Assembly: GCF_025398195.1 (NCBI RefSeq)
Contig: NZ_JAODNV010000007.1
Coordinates: 124,001 to 188,000 of the forward strand
DNA: 64,000 nt
DNA from: Chelativorans petroleitrophicus
GTDB taxonomy: Bacteria > Pseudomonadota > Alphaproteobacteria > Rhizobiales > Rhizobiaceae
Direction of reading: 5' to 3'
Positions 18,014-27,239 of the stretch are shown here, one piece after another. Numbering within the stretch: position 1 is the stretch's first letter; each line of letters begins with the position of its first letter. The notes beneath the pieces were generated by a model that searched no databases, was not told where the DNA came from, and worked only from the letters and a program-made list of their open reading frames with translations. The translations under genes and the position numbers were made by a program.

Positions 18014-18066
18014 CCCGTGGTGATTTGGCCGGTCGGCTTGCAGCCACGTTAAACAAGTCGCTAAAA
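18014..18066 (+). promoter_or_regulatory. SAM-II riboswitch (metA-type motif)
   Basis: The leader matches the SAM-II aptamer that alphaproteobacteria place before metA, metZ and other methionine genes. Stem P1 is CGTGG at 18016-18020 with CCACG at 18044-18048. It encloses the conserved TGATTTGG and GCTTGCAG runs. The pseudoknot pairs CGGCTTG (18034-18040) with CAAGTCG (18054-18060). It ends in the typical GCTAAA. It senses S-adenosylmethionine and should lower metZ expression when SAM is plentiful. Confidence 0.93.
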
Positions 18067-18108
18067 GGCCGCGCTCGTTCCCTCGGACCGGCTTTTGCGG
18101 CCGTTTTT
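18067..18108 (+). terminator. Terminator-like stem between SAM-II aptamer and metZ
   Basis: GGCCGC at 18067-18072 pairs with GCGGCC at 18097-18102 and is followed by GTTTTT. It starts immediately after the aptamer, so SAM binding could act by premature termination. SAM-II switches are often described as working on translation, so this placement is notable. The loop is about 24 bases and may fold further. Confidence 0.65.
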
Positions 18109-18127
18109 ATGATGATGGGAAAGAGCG

Positions 18128-19318
18128 ATGATGAAGAGATTCCGCGACGATTGGAAAGACGAAACCCGCCTTGTGCATGGCGGCACCCTGCGCTCGTCCT
18201 TCGGCGAAACCTCCGAGGCGATCTATCTGACGCAGGGCTTCGTCTACGAGAGCGCGGAGGCCGCTGAATCGCGCTTCAAGGGCGAGGAGCCCGGTTTCAT
18301 CTATTCGCGCTACGCCAATCCCACGGTGGACATGCTCGAGCAGCGCATGTGCGCACTGGAGGGCGCCGAGGATGCGCGTGCCATGGCCTCGGGAATGGCC
18401 GCCGTCGCCGCCGCGCTGCTTTGTTCGCTCAAGGCGGGGGATCACGTGGTGGCGGCCCGCGCGCTCTTCGGCTCCTGCCGCTGGATCATCGAAACGCTAA
18501 TGCCGCGCTATGGCATTGAATCCACGCTGGTGGACGGGCGAAGCATCGATGCCTGGGAAGGCGCGGTGCGCAAGAACACCAAGCTCTTTTTCCTCGAAAG
18601 CCCGACGAACCCTACGCTGGAGGTCTGCGACATCGCGGCAATCGCCGAGCTTGCGAACAGCATTGGCGCCCGGCTGGTGGTCGATAACGTCTTTGCTACG
18701 CCTATTCTGCAGAAGCCACTGGAGCTCGGCGCGCATGTGGTCGTCTACTCGGCCACCAAGCACATCGACGGCCAGGGCCGTTGCCTGGGCGGCATCATTC
18801 TTTCCGACAAGGCCTGGATCGACGAGCATCTGCACGACTATTTCCGCCACACTGGCCCCAGCCTTTCGCCCTTCAATGCCTGGACGCTGCTCAAAGGCTT
18901 GGAGACGCTGCCTATTCGCGTGCAGCGGCAGATGGAAAGCGCTTCCCGCATTGCCGACTATCTTGCCGACCATCCGAAGATCGCCCGCGTGGTCTATCCC
19001 GGCAGGCCGGACCACCCGCAGGCCGACATCGTCAAACGTCAGATGAAGGGCGGCTCCACCCTGATCTGCCTTGACGTCAAGGGCGGCAAGGAGAGCGCCT
19101 TTGCCTTCTCCAACCGGCTCAACATCATCGGCATCTCCAACAATCTGGGCGACGCCAAGAGCCTGATTACCCATCCGGCCACCACGACGCACAAGAACCT
19201 GGCGGAGGAAGCCCGCCTGGAAGCTGGAATCAATCCCGGCACCCTGCGACTTTCCGTGGGGCTGGAGAATGCGGACGATCTTCTGGCCGATATCGAGCAG
19301 GCGCTGGCGGGAGTGTAA
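18128..19318 (+). CDS. metZ: O-succinylhomoserine sulfhydrylase
   Basis: The 396-residue PLP enzyme of the Cys/Met metabolism family has the substrate loop YSRYANPTVDMLE, FFLESPTNPTLEV, the aspartate site VVDNVFATPI and the PLP lysine at 211 in YSATKHIDGQGRCLGG. MetZ converts O-succinylhomoserine and sulfide into homocysteine, the direct-sulfhydrylation route of methionine synthesis. GGGAAAGAG lies 3-11 bases before the ATG at 18128; a second ATG follows at once. It is controlled by the SAM-II riboswitch in its leader. Confidence 0.94.
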   Translation: MMKRFRDDWKDETRLVHGGTLRSSFGETSEAIYLTQGFVYESAEAAESRFKGEEPGFIYSRYANPTVDMLEQRMCALEGAEDARAMASGMAAVAAALLCSLKAGDHVVAARALFGSCRWIIETLMPRYGIESTLVDGRSIDAWEGAVRKNTKLFFLESPTNPTLEVCDIAAIAELANSIGARLVVDNVFATPILQKPLELGAHVVVYSATKHIDGQGRCLGGIILSDKAWIDEHLHDYFRHTGPSLSPFNAWTLLKGLETLPIRVQRQMESASRIADYLADHPKIARVVYPGRPDHPQADIVKRQMKGGSTLICLDVKGGKESAFAFSNRLNIIGISNNLGDAKSLITHPATTTHKNLAEEARLEAGINPGTLRLSVGLENADDLLADIEQALAGV

Positions 19319-19334
19319 GGCCTGTTTGGCTTCA

Positions 19335-19384
19335 CAGGGCGGGCGGCGCGAAGTCACTTTGCGCGCTGGCTTCCGGCCGCCCTG
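19335..19384. terminator. Hairpin between convergent metZ and grpE
   Basis: CAGGGCGG (19335-19342) pairs with CCGCCCTG (19377-19384), and an inner GCGCG/CGCGC pairing shortens the loop. It sits between the two converging stop codons and could end transcription from both sides. It lacks a clear U run on either strand. Confidence 0.45.
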
Positions 19385-19393
19385 GCGACACGA

Positions 19394-20065
19394 TCAGTTC
19401 GCCGGACCCTCGGCGTTGTTCTCCTCGGCCGGCGTGTCTTCCTGCGCGGGCGCCTCCGCCGCGGCATCCTGCCCCTTAGGGCCGCCCTTGGACACGCCCA
19501 CCATGGCGGGTCTTAGAACACGCTCACCGATCATGTAGCCTGCCTGCACCACCTGGACGACTGTGCCGGCGGGCACATTCGGGTTCTCGACCTCGAACAT
19601 CGCCTGGTGGAAATGCGGGTCGAACTTGTCTCCCTCGGGATCGATGCGCCGCACGCCGTGGCGCTCCAGAGCGGCGAGCATGGCGCGCTCCGTCATCTCC
19701 ACGCCTTCCACCAGCGCCTTCAGCGCCGGCCCGGCCTGGTCCCGCGCCTCCTGGCTGACGGCCTGCAGCGCGCGCTGCAGATTGTCCGTTACAGTGAGCA
19801 TATCGCGCGCGAAATTGGTGATGCCGAAGGCGCGCGCGTCCGCCACGTCGCGCTGGGTGCGCCTGCGCAAATTCTCCATATCGGCGGCAAGCCGCAGCGC
19901 CCGCTCCTTCAGTTCCTCATTCTCCCGGGCCAGACGCACCAGGACGTCTTCCTCGGAAACGCCGGCCTCGTTCTGCTCACCCGCGGTGGATTCGGCCGCC
20001 TCGGGGGCCTGCTCCTCGGGCGCGACATTCTCGGGTGCGTTCTCGTCCTTGGGATGCGTGCTCAT
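19394..20065 (-). CDS. grpE: Nucleotide exchange factor GrpE
   Basis: The 223-residue protein has an acidic low-complexity N-terminus, a long coiled coil ([41 protein letters not shown]) and the beta-domain signature ([50 protein letters not shown]). GrpE releases ADP from DnaK. The acidic tail ([19 protein letters not shown]) is longer than in E. coli. A heat-shock-type promoter lies just upstream. hrcA lies nearby on the same strand, a common pairing, here with one small gene between them. Confidence 0.95.
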   Translation of the reverse strand: MSTHPKDENAPENVAPEEQAPEAAESTAGEQNEAGVSEEDVLVRLARENEELKERALRLAADMENLRRRTQRDVADARAFGITNFARDMLTVTDNLQRALQAVSQEARDQAGPALKALVEGVEMTERAMLAALERHGVRRIDPEGDKFDPHFHQAMFEVENPNVPAGTVVQVVQAGYMIGERVLRPAMVGVSKGGPKGQDAAAEAPAQEDTPAEENNAEGPAN

Positions 20066-20102
20066 TCCCTGCTCATACCGTCTGATTGCTAAACCGCGCC
20101 GG

Positions 20103-20131
20103 ATATCGATGTTCGGGGGAGCAAAATCAAG
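20103..20131 (-). promoter_or_regulatory. RpoH (sigma-32)-type promoter for grpE
   Basis: On the minus strand CTTGAT (20131-20126), preceded by CCC, is followed by exactly 17 bases and then CGATAT (20108-20103). This fits the alphaproteobacterial heat-shock sigma pattern (CTTGAA-17-CCATAT-like). It would start an mRNA about 30 bases before the grpE ATG. Confidence 0.55.
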
Positions 20132-20137
20132 GGGTGC

Positions 20138-20434
20138 TCAGCCACCGAGCCCCACCCCGCCAACCGGCGCCGTACGGATATGGCTGTCGAACCCGGTGAT
20201 CATCGGCCGCGCCCTGGCAATGGCGGCCTGTACCTGCGGCAGGGAGAGCGAAGCCCGGTGGCTGTCCTCGCTATCCCACACCTCCGTGACCCAGATCGCA
20301 TCCACGTCGGCCTCGTCCTTGGCCACGATGTAGCTGAGGCAGCCAGGCATCTGGGTGGTCGATTCCAGCAGAATCGCGATCAGCGCGTCCCTTTGTCCCG
20401 GTACGGCACGCATCTTGCCAATCAGGCCAAACAT
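20138..20434 (-). CDS. Antibiotic biosynthesis monooxygenase (ABM)-domain protein
   Basis: The 98-residue protein is a single ABM fold of the YgiN-like group: MFGLIGKMRAVPGQRDALIAILLESTTQMPGCLSYIVAKDEADVDAIWVTEVWDSEDSHRASL. Family members are small dimeric ferredoxin-fold enzymes, some acting on quinols. The substrate here is unknown. It lies between grpE and hrcA on the same strand. AGGAGAGGGAT stands just before the ATG. Confidence 0.82.
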   Translation of the reverse strand: MFGLIGKMRAVPGQRDALIAILLESTTQMPGCLSYIVAKDEADVDAIWVTEVWDSEDSHRASLSLPQVQAAIARARPMITGFDSHIRTAPVGGVGLGG

Positions 20435-20507
20435 ATCCCTCTCCTCTCAATCCATTGGTTTTCAGACAATAACGGGCAGGCAACGGTGCCCGCCCAGGCC
20501 ACGGTTC

Positions 20508-21578
20508 CTACCGCAGCATGCGGCTTACGAGCTGTGCCGTGTAGTCCACCATCGGGACAATCCGCGCATAGTTGAGCCGTGTAGGACCGATGATGCCGAG
20601 CGCGCCCACGATGCGCGCCTGCTCGTCCCTGTAGGGGGCGACCACCAGCGACGAGCCGGAGAGCGAGAAGAGCTTGTTTTCCGATCCGATGAAGATGCGC
20701 ACGCCGGGCCCCTCTTCCGCGAGCTGCAGAAGCTGGATCAGCGCCTCCTTGGTCTCCAGATCCTCGAACAGGTGGCGCAGAAGCTCAAGATCGGCCTGAG
20801 CGCTGACATTTTCGAGCAGCTTGGCCCTGCCGCGCACGATGAGCCGCGCCGGAATATCCCCCTCCGCACCAGCCCAGATCGCCAGACCCTGCTCCACGAG
20901 CGACTGGGAAAGCGTATCGAGCGCAGCGCGCGTCTCCTCCTTGAGGCGGGCCATTTCAGCCCGGGCCTCCGCAAGGGTGCGGCCGCGGATATGCGCGTTC
21001 AGATAGTTGGACGCCTCGACAAGCTGCGCCGCCGTGACTCCCGCTGGAAGGTCGATGACACGGTTCTCGACATCACCATTCTGCATGACGAGAATCGCGA
21101 GCGCCTTCCTCGGCTCAAGCTGGATGAACTCGATATGCTTGAGGGGCGCTTCGGTTTTCGCGGCGATCACCAGACCGGCCCCGCGCGAAAGGCCGGAAAG
21201 CATCTGGCTGGCTTCCGTAAGCAGATGCTCCAGCGAATGGGCCTGCCCGGAAGCCTTGATCTGCGCATCTATGACATTCCGCTCCGCTTCCGAAAGGTCG
21301 CCAATCTCCATGAAGGCGTCCACGAAGAAGCGCAACCCCTGCTGCGTCGGCAGCCGCCCGGCCGAGACATGCGGCGAATAGATGAGCCCGAGCTGCTCCA
21401 GATCGCTCATCACATTCCGCACCGTGGCGGGCGAAAGGCTGGTCGGCAGAAGGCGGGAAAGATTGCGCGAACCGACCGGCTCCCCGTGCTCGAGATAGCT
21501 TTCCACGATAAGGCGAAAAATGTCGCGTGAGCGCGCGTCCAGATTTTGCAGAGTTTGGTCGGTGACGGGCTTCGTCAT
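20508..21578 (-). CDS. hrcA: Heat-inducible transcription repressor HrcA
   Basis: The product of about 356 residues has an N-terminal winged helix ([23 protein letters not shown]...[39 protein letters not shown]) and the HrcA ligand-binding/dimer domain ending [32 protein letters not shown]. HrcA represses groESL through CIRCE operators. I place the start at 21578 (MTKPVTDQ) because AAGGACGAG precedes it. It is divergent from rph, the usual arrangement. No CIRCE operator is convincing in this window. Confidence 0.94.
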   Translation of the reverse strand: MTKPVTDQTLQNLDARSRDIFRLIVESYLEHGEPVGSRNLSRLLPTSLSPATVRNVMSDLEQLGLIYSPHVSAGRLPTQQGLRFFVDAFMEIGDLSEAERNVIDAQIKASGQAHSLEHLLTEASQMLSGLSRGAGLVIAAKTEAPLKHIEFIQLEPRKALAILVMQNGDVENRVIDLPAGVTAAQLVEASNYLNAHIRGRTLAEARAEMARLKEETRAALDTLSQSLVEQGLAIWAGAEGDIPARLIVRGRAKLLENVSAQADLELLRHLFEDLETKEALIQLLQLAEEGPGVRIFIGSENKLFSLSGSSLVVAPYRDEQARIVGALGIIGPTRLNYARIVPMVDYTAQLVSRMLR

Positions 21579-21732
21579 GGCTCGTCCTTCTCCTGCCGAA
21601 AAGTATAAGCGGCCCCGCGGAGAACACAACTGTGGAGCCGTTGCCCCGCCAGGATTTTCCTTTGCGTAGAATAAGAAGGAGGGCTAAAAGCCGCCGACGA
21701 GCACCAGCACCGAACCGGGAGACGCCTAGCCT

Positions 21733-22449
21733 ATGCGACCATCGAAACGCCAGCCAGACGAGATGCGCGCAGTCAGCTTCGAGCGGGGCGTGTCCAAGCA
21801 CGCTGAAGGCTCATGCCTCGTCCGTTTCGGGGATACGCATGTGCTGTGCACTGCCAGCCTCGAAGAAAAGGTGCCCGCCTGGCTGCGCAACTCCGGAAAG
21901 GGCTGGATAACCGCCGAATACGGCATGCTGCCACGCGCCACGGGCGAGCGTACGCGGCGGGAAGCCGCCAGCGGCAAGCAGAGCGGACGCACGCTGGAGA
22001 TTCAGCGCCTGGTCGGCCGCAGTCTGCGCGCAGTGGTTGACCTTACGGCACTTGGCGAGTTGCAGATCACGGTCGATTGCGATGTTCTGCAGGCGGACGG
22101 CGGCACGCGCACGGCGGCGATCACTGGCGGCTTCGTCGCCCTTTACGACTGCCTTGCCTGGATGCAGGCACGGCAAATGATCACGATAGACCGCGTGCTC
22201 AAGGATCATGTCGCAGCCGTTTCATGCGGCATCTGCGAAGGCGTGCCCGTGCTCGATCTCGATTATGCCGAGGACTCTGCGGCCGGCACGGACGCCAATT
22301 TCGTCATGACCGGCAGTGGCGGCATTGTCGAAATTCAGGGCACGGCCGAGGGCGCGCCCTTCAGCGAGGAAGAGTTCCAGGCGCTGCTCGCGCTTGCCAG
22401 GAAGGGAATCGCGCGGCTCATCGAGCTGCAGAAGATGGCGGTGTTGTAA
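21733..22449 (+). CDS. rph: Ribonuclease PH
   Basis: The 238-residue phosphorolytic exoribonuclease starts [42 protein letters not shown]. It carries the family motifs [48 protein letters not shown] and [42 protein letters not shown]. It trims the 3' ends of tRNA precursors. It is the first gene of a plus-strand run with the VOC gene, rdgB and hemW, spaced by 9 bases or overlapping. Confidence 0.96.
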   Translation: MRPSKRQPDEMRAVSFERGVSKHAEGSCLVRFGDTHVLCTASLEEKVPAWLRNSGKGWITAEYGMLPRATGERTRREAASGKQSGRTLEIQRLVGRSLRAVVDLTALGELQITVDCDVLQADGGTRTAAITGGFVALYDCLAWMQARQMITIDRVLKDHVAAVSCGICEGVPVLDLDYAEDSAAGTDANFVMTGSGGIVEIQGTAEGAPFSEEEFQALLALARKGIARLIELQKMAVL

Positions 22450-22458
22450 GAGGCGCAC

Positions 22459-22873
22459 ATGCAGCCCTCGCGGATTCTGGAAGCCGCTCTTTATGTGAAC
22501 GACCTCGAGGAAGCCGAGCGCTTCTATGGCGGCGTACTCGGCCTCGAACGAATCGCCAAGGTGGAAGGGCGGCACGTCTTCTTCCGCTGCGGAGATGCCG
22601 TGCTTCTCCTGTTCAACGCACAGGCGACGAGGACGCCTCCGGAGCCGGGCACCCGACTGCCGGTGCCGCCGCATGGCGCGGACGGCCCGGGGCATCTCTG
22701 TTTCGCCGCAAATGCCGAGGAAATCGAAGCCTGGAAGGACCTGCTAAAGGATCGCGGCGTGGATATCGAAGCCGATTTCGAATGGCCGAAGGGTGGGGCG
22801 GTCGATCTATTTCCGCGATCCGGCGGGCAATTCACTGGAATTTGCCGAACCACGCATCTGGGGGCTGCCGTGA
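22459..22873 (+). pseudogene. VOC (glyoxalase/bleomycin-resistance) family gene with a +1 frameshift
   Basis: The N-terminal part ([46 protein letters not shown]...[24 protein letters not shown]) is a normal VOC-fold protein. At the G run 22795-22798 one extra G shifts the frame. Reading with one G fewer restores the canonical end [29 protein letters not shown] and a TGA at 22871-22873, which overlaps the rdgB GTG by 4 bases. In the given sequence the frame instead runs on into rdgB and would make a 350-residue false fusion. It may be a real mutation or a sequencing error in a homopolymer. The intact protein would be a small metal-dependent enzyme of unknown substrate. Confidence 0.85.
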
Positions 22874-23511
22874 GGCCTATTCCTGATAAGGCATTCGTGC
22901 TTGCCAGCCACAACAAGGGCAAGCTGCGCGAGTTTGCGGATCTGCTCGCACCCTTTGGCTACAATGTCCGCTCGGCTGCCGAGCTCGGCCTCACCGAACC
23001 CGCAGAGACGGGCACGACCTTCGAGGAGAATGCTTATATCAAGGCCCACGCCGCCGCCACGGCCACAGGCCTGCCGGCGCTCGCCGACGATTCAGGCATG
23101 TGCGCTGATGCCCTTGACGGTGCGCCCGGCGTCTACACCGCCGACTGGGCAACGAAGTCGGATGGCAGCCGCGACTTTTATATGGCCATGGAGAAGACGG
23201 AAAAGCTCTTGCGAGAGAAGGGCGCCATTTCCCCTGAACAGCGGCGCGCGCGCTTCGTGGCCGTCCTGTGTCTGTGCTTCCCGGACGGCGAGGCAGAATA
23301 TTATCGTGGGGAAGTGGAAGGGCGGCTCGTATGGCCGCCGCGTGGAAAGCTCGGCTTCGGCTATGATCCCGTCTTCCAACCCGACGGCTATGCGACGACA
23401 TTCGGCGAGATGACGGCGGAGCAAAAGCACGGCTGGAAGCCGGGTGAGCCGCATGCCTTGTCACACCGCGCCCGTGCCTTCAAGAAATTCGCCGAGGCGC
23501 GGCTGTCATGA
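22870..23511 (+). CDS. rdgB: Non-canonical purine NTP pyrophosphatase (XTP/dITP)
   Basis: The product of 213 residues has the Ham1/RdgB motifs [65 protein letters not shown] and [23 protein letters not shown]. It hydrolyses ITP, dITP and XTP to keep them out of DNA. The GTG start at 22870 is inferred from homologue length and from the overlap with the restored VOC stop. The frame is open further upstream only because of the frameshift. hemW overlaps its stop by 4 bases. Confidence 0.93.
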   Translation: MRPIPDKAFVLASHNKGKLREFADLLAPFGYNVRSAAELGLTEPAETGTTFEENAYIKAHAAATATGLPALADDSGMCADALDGAPGVYTADWATKSDGSRDFYMAMEKTEKLLREKGAISPEQRRARFVAVLCLCFPDGEAEYYRGEVEGRLVWPPRGKLGFGYDPVFQPDGYATTFGEMTAEQKHGWKPGEPHALSHRARAFKKFAEARLS

Positions 23512-24668
23512 AAATGTCGGACGATGGTCCGGGCTTCGGCGTCTACGTTCATTGGCCTTTCTGCGCGGCCAAGTGCCCCTACTGCGACTTCAACAGCCAT
23601 GTGCGGCACCAGCCGGTCGACCAGCCGCGTTTCGCGGCCGCTTTCGCGCGGGAGATTGCGCATATGCGCGAACGCACGGGGCCGCGCACCGTCTCCAGCA
23701 TCTTCCTGGGCGGCGGTACACCCTCGCTCATGGAGCCGAAGACCGTTGCGGCAATCCTCGATGCGATCGCCGCGCAGTGGCGCGTGGAACCGAGCGTTGA
23801 GATTACCCTCGAAGCCAACCCGTCCTCTGTCGAGGCTGAACGTTTCCGGGGCTATCGCTCGGCAGGCGTGAACCGCGTCTCGCTGGGCGTGCAGGCGCTG
23901 AATGACAACGATTTGCGCTTTCTCGGGCGGCTGCACGATGTGGAGGAGGCACTGGGCGCCATCCGGCTCGCGCGCTCGATCTTCCCGCGCATGTCCTTCG
24001 ATCTGATCTACGCCCGGCCCGGCCAGACGGTTGAGGCCTGGAAAGCGGAACTGGAAGAGGCGATCGGCTATGCGGCCGACCACCTGTCGCTCTATCAGCT
24101 GACCGTCGAGGAGGGCACGCCCTTTCATGCGCTGCGGGCCGCTGGGAAGCTGGTGGAGGCCGATCCGGACCTTGCCGCCGATCTCTATCAGGTGACGCAG
24201 GAGGTAACGGCCGCCCGCGGTCTGCCGGCCTATGAGATCTCCAACCACGCCAAGCCTGGCGCGGAAAGCCGGCACAACCTCATCTACTGGCGCTACGGCG
24301 AATATGTGGGCATCGGCCCGGGCGCGCACGGGCGGTTTATCGAGGACGGGCGGCGCGTGGTCACCTTCACCGAGAAGCATCCAGAAACCTGGCTCGCCCT
24401 TGTCGAAGCAAGGGGTTCCGGCGTGGTGGGCGGCGAAATTCTAACCCGCTCGGAAGAAGCGGACGAATATCTTCTGATGGGTCTGCGGCTTACAGAGGGC
24501 ATTGACCTCGACCGCTACGAGCGGCTTGCCGGTCGGCCGCTTGCCCCGCAGCGGGTGGCCATGCTGCGCGAGGAGGGCCTGCTTGCCCCTGTAGGCAATT
24601 CGCGCCTGCGCGCCACACCTTCCGGCGTGATGGTTCTCGACGCGCTGGTGGCCGACCTCGCACGATAG
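23508..24668 (+). CDS. hemW: HemW-type radical SAM haem chaperone
   Basis: The 386-residue protein has the radical SAM cluster site C19-x3-C23-x2-C26 in [17 protein letters not shown]. It also has GGGTPSLM, the HemN/HemW motifs [22 protein letters not shown] and [14 protein letters not shown], and a C-terminal HemN domain ([24 protein letters not shown]). It lacks the long N-terminal region of true coproporphyrinogen dehydrogenase, which fits HemW, a haem-binding chaperone for respiratory enzymes. The rph-VOC-rdgB-hemW order is conserved in Hyphomicrobiales. Confidence 0.93.
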   Translation: MKMSDDGPGFGVYVHWPFCAAKCPYCDFNSHVRHQPVDQPRFAAAFAREIAHMRERTGPRTVSSIFLGGGTPSLMEPKTVAAILDAIAAQWRVEPSVEITLEANPSSVEAERFRGYRSAGVNRVSLGVQALNDNDLRFLGRLHDVEEALGAIRLARSIFPRMSFDLIYARPGQTVEAWKAELEEAIGYAADHLSLYQLTVEEGTPFHALRAAGKLVEADPDLAADLYQVTQEVTAARGLPAYEISNHAKPGAESRHNLIYWRYGEYVGIGPGAHGRFIEDGRRVVTFTEKHPETWLALVEARGSGVVGGEILTRSEEADEYLLMGLRLTEGIDLDRYERLAGRPLAPQRVAMLREEGLLAPVGNSRLRATPSGVMVLDALVADLAR

Positions 24669-24706
24669 CCAAACGACAATCCAGCCCTGCCGAGCAGTCA
24701 GGGCGC

Positions 24707-25891
24707 TTAAGGCAGAGGGCGCACCGAACCGGACAAAACGGTGAGAAACTGGGCCCGGCCCTTGAGGCTTGAAAAGAGCGCCGCCTCCGTGCCCGTCATG
24801 AAGACCTGGCAGTTAAGGTCCTCCAATATATCGAACAGGGCGGCGCGGCGGTCGGCGTCAAAATGGGCGGCGATCTCGTCCAGGAGCAGCACCGGTGCCA
24901 TGCCGGAAAGCTCCCCCGTCAGACGCGCATGAGCAAGCACGAGGCCAACGAGCAGCGCCTTCTGCTCACCGGTGGAGCAGCGTTCGGCCGGCATGTCCTT
25001 GGGTGCATGCCGCACCAGAAGATCGCTCCTGTGCGGACCCTCAAGCGTCCGGCCCGCCGCCCGGTCGCGCGGGCGCTCCCTTCTGAGCCGCTCGCGGAAA
25101 TCTTCCTCCACCTCCACGGCAGGCATGCCTTGGCCGATTGCTTCATCGATCGTGCCCTCGAGCGAGAGCAGCGCCTGAGGAAAGGCGCCTCCAGTCGGAA
25201 GGCGCTCGATCATCGCGGAAAGCAGTCGCAACACCTCCGTCCGGGCCGCCGCGATTGCTACACCCGTCTGCGCCATCTGATGCTCGATGGCCTCGAACCA
25301 TGCGTCGTCGCGCACGTCATCGGCAAAGAGTCGGTTTCGCGCGCGCATGGCCTTCTCATAGTCGAGCGCGCGCCGCCCATGGGCGGGGTCGATGGCGAGA
25401 ACTAACCGGTCGAGAAAGCGCCGCCGATCACCCGCCGGGCCGGTGAAAAGCGCATCCATGGCCGGCGTCAGCCAGATCACGCGCAGCCAGTCCAGCAAGG
25501 CCTCAGCGCTTCGCGCGTTTTCGCCGTCGATGCGCACGCGGCGCATGGGTTCGGAGCCTTCGCCAGCGGCGCCTGCCGTACCGGTGCCGATGCGCCTTGT
25601 GCCATAGGGTCCTTCCACGTCGGCATGTATGGCAAACCCGTCTGGCGCGCCGATGCGCGTCACCTCGGCAAGGGTGGCGCGCCGCAGCCCCCGGCCTGGA
25701 GACAGGAAGGACACGGCTTCGAGCAGATTGGTCTTGCCCGCGCCGTTCTCGCCGGTCAGCACCACGGCACCCGGCTCCAGCGCGAGCCGCAGCGTGTGGT
25801 AGTTGCGAAAATCCGCAAGCCCGAGGCTGGCGAGATAGACCCGCGCAGGCCGCCCGCTCCGGTCGCCAGCTGCGGAAGGCGCCTGGGTCAC
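24707..25891 (-). CDS. recF: DNA replication and repair protein RecF
   Basis: The 394-residue ATPase has Walker A LTGENGAGKTNLLEAVSFLSPGRGLR, the RecF signature region STGEQKALLVGLVLAHARL and Walker B VLLLDEIAAHFDADRRAALFDIL. RecF works with RecO and RecR to load RecA at single-strand gaps. The start is a GTG at 25891 that overlaps the dnaN stop (GTGA), so the genes are translationally coupled. recR itself lies about 11 kb away in this window. Confidence 0.95.
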   Translation of the reverse strand: MTQAPSAAGDRSGRPARVYLASLGLADFRNYHTLRLALEPGAVVLTGENGAGKTNLLEAVSFLSPGRGLRRATLAEVTRIGAPDGFAIHADVEGPYGTRRIGTGTAGAAGEGSEPMRRVRIDGENARSAEALLDWLRVIWLTPAMDALFTGPAGDRRRFLDRLVLAIDPAHGRRALDYEKAMRARNRLFADDVRDDAWFEAIEHQMAQTGVAIAAARTEVLRLLSAMIERLPTGGAFPQALLSLEGTIDEAIGQGMPAVEVEEDFRERLRRERPRDRAAGRTLEGPHRSDLLVRHAPKDMPAERCSTGEQKALLVGLVLAHARLTGELSGMAPVLLLDEIAAHFDADRRAALFDILEDLNCQVFMTGTEAALFSSLKGRAQFLTVLSGSVRPLP

Positions 25892-27006
25892 ACCCGCATG
25901 GGCATCAGGACGTAGAGCGTGCGCTCGTCGGACGTGTCCTGAATGAGCGTCGGCGAGCCAGCATCGGCCAGCAGGAACCTCGCCTCGCTGCCCGAAAGCT
26001 GGGCGGCGACGTCAAGGAGATAGCGGGCGTTGAAGCCGATCTCCAGCGGCTCGGCGTCATATCCTGCCGGAATCTCCTCCGTAGCGCTGCCCGAATCGGG
26101 ATTATTGACGGTGAAGGTCACCTGCCCGTCCGCAAGCGACAGCTTCACCGCGCGCCCGCGCTCGGACGAGACGGTGGAGACGCGGTCAACCGCGGCGGCG
26201 AAGCTCTGCCGGTCGATGATGAGTTCCTTGTCGTTGTTCGTGGGGATGACGCGCTGATAGTCCGGGAACGTCCCGTCGATGAGCTTCGATGTGAGGATGA
26301 CGCTGCCGATGGTGAAGCGGATCTTGGTATCGGAAAGCTCCACGGTGACGGCCACATCCGGATCGTCCACGAGCTTCTGCAACTCGCCCACCGTCTTGCG
26401 CGGGATAATGACGCCCGGCATGCCTTCCGATCCGGCCGGCGCCTCTATTTCGGCACGCGCGAGCCGGTGGCCATCCGTCGCCACCGCACGAAGCTTCAGC
26501 CCGCTGTCCGATTCGAGCGTGTGGAGATAGATACCATTGAGATAGTAGCGCGTCTCCTCCGTGGAGATGGCGAACTGGGTCTTCTCGATCAGATCGCGCA
26601 GCGCGGAGGATTCCAGGCGGAAGATGTGCGAGAACTGGCCCGCCGTCAGCGCCGGGAAGTCTGCCTGCGGCAGGCACTGCAGACGGAAGGTCGAGCGCCC
26701 TGAGATGACCGAGAGCGACTGACCGCTTTCCTCCATCTTCAGCATCACTTCCGCCCCCTCGGGGAGCTTGCGCACGATGTCATAGAGCAGATGAGCAGGA
26801 ACCGTAGTGGCGCCTGCCTGCTCGACAACGGCCGGAGCAGCCTCCGTTATCTCCAGATCGAGATCGGTGGCCTTCATCTCCAGGCTAGCGCCGTCGGTAG
26901 TAAGCAGCACGTTGGACAGGATAGGGATCGTGTTCCGCCGTTCCACCACGCGATGGACGTGCCCGAGAGATTTCAGAAGATTGGAGCGTTCAAGAACTAC
27001 GCGCAT
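25888..27006 (-). CDS. dnaN: DNA polymerase III subunit beta (sliding clamp)
   Basis: The product of 372 residues starts MRVVLERSNLLKSLGHVHRVVERRNTIPILSNVLL and holds the three clamp domains. Internal marks are TVPAHLLYDIVRKLPEG, FALTAGQ-like FPALTAGQFSHIF and LRAVATDGHRLA; the end is ERTLYVLMPMRV. It forms the ring that tethers replicative polymerase to DNA. The start at 27006 gives the standard length; the open frame to 27165 is not needed. dnaA lies upstream in the same direction with about 230 bases between, and recF overlaps downstream. Confidence 0.96.
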   Translation of the reverse strand: MRVVLERSNLLKSLGHVHRVVERRNTIPILSNVLLTTDGASLEMKATDLDLEITEAAPAVVEQAGATTVPAHLLYDIVRKLPEGAEVMLKMEESGQSLSVISGRSTFRLQCLPQADFPALTAGQFSHIFRLESSALRDLIEKTQFAISTEETRYYLNGIYLHTLESDSGLKLRAVATDGHRLARAEIEAPAGSEGMPGVIIPRKTVGELQKLVDDPDVAVTVELSDTKIRFTIGSVILTSKLIDGTFPDYQRVIPTNNDKELIIDRQSFAAAVDRVSTVSSERGRAVKLSLADGQVTFTVNNPDSGSATEEIPAGYDAEPLEIGFNARYLLDVAAQLSGSEARFLLADAGSPTLIQDTSDERTLYVLMPMRV

Positions 27007-27239
27007 GAGCTGTGAATCTCGCCTGGAAGAGAGCGCAATCGACCCGGCAAACGCGCTGCCGGGACTTGGCTCTACGAGAGGCCAAACTGACAGGAATTCC
27101 CGGTGAAAGGCAAGCCCGCGGAACGGCTTCAACCGTTTTCCGCAGGCTTTTTGGGGATAACGCACCCCGTGAGGCGTCCCGCACGGCGCTTCCGCGGTCG
27201 CCTGCGTCTTAAGGCGCTGGCGCGGCTATTCTTCCGTAG

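Noticed and set aside
22459-23511. A true VOC-RdgB fusion protein of 350 residues
   Set aside because: The join region reads as nonsense for both families, and one base fewer restores both genes with a natural 4-base overlap.
23388-24380. Long open frame antisense to hemW (330 codons)
   Set aside because: It has no family similarity, and the plus-strand frame is a clear radical SAM protein. High GC makes long antisense frames common here.
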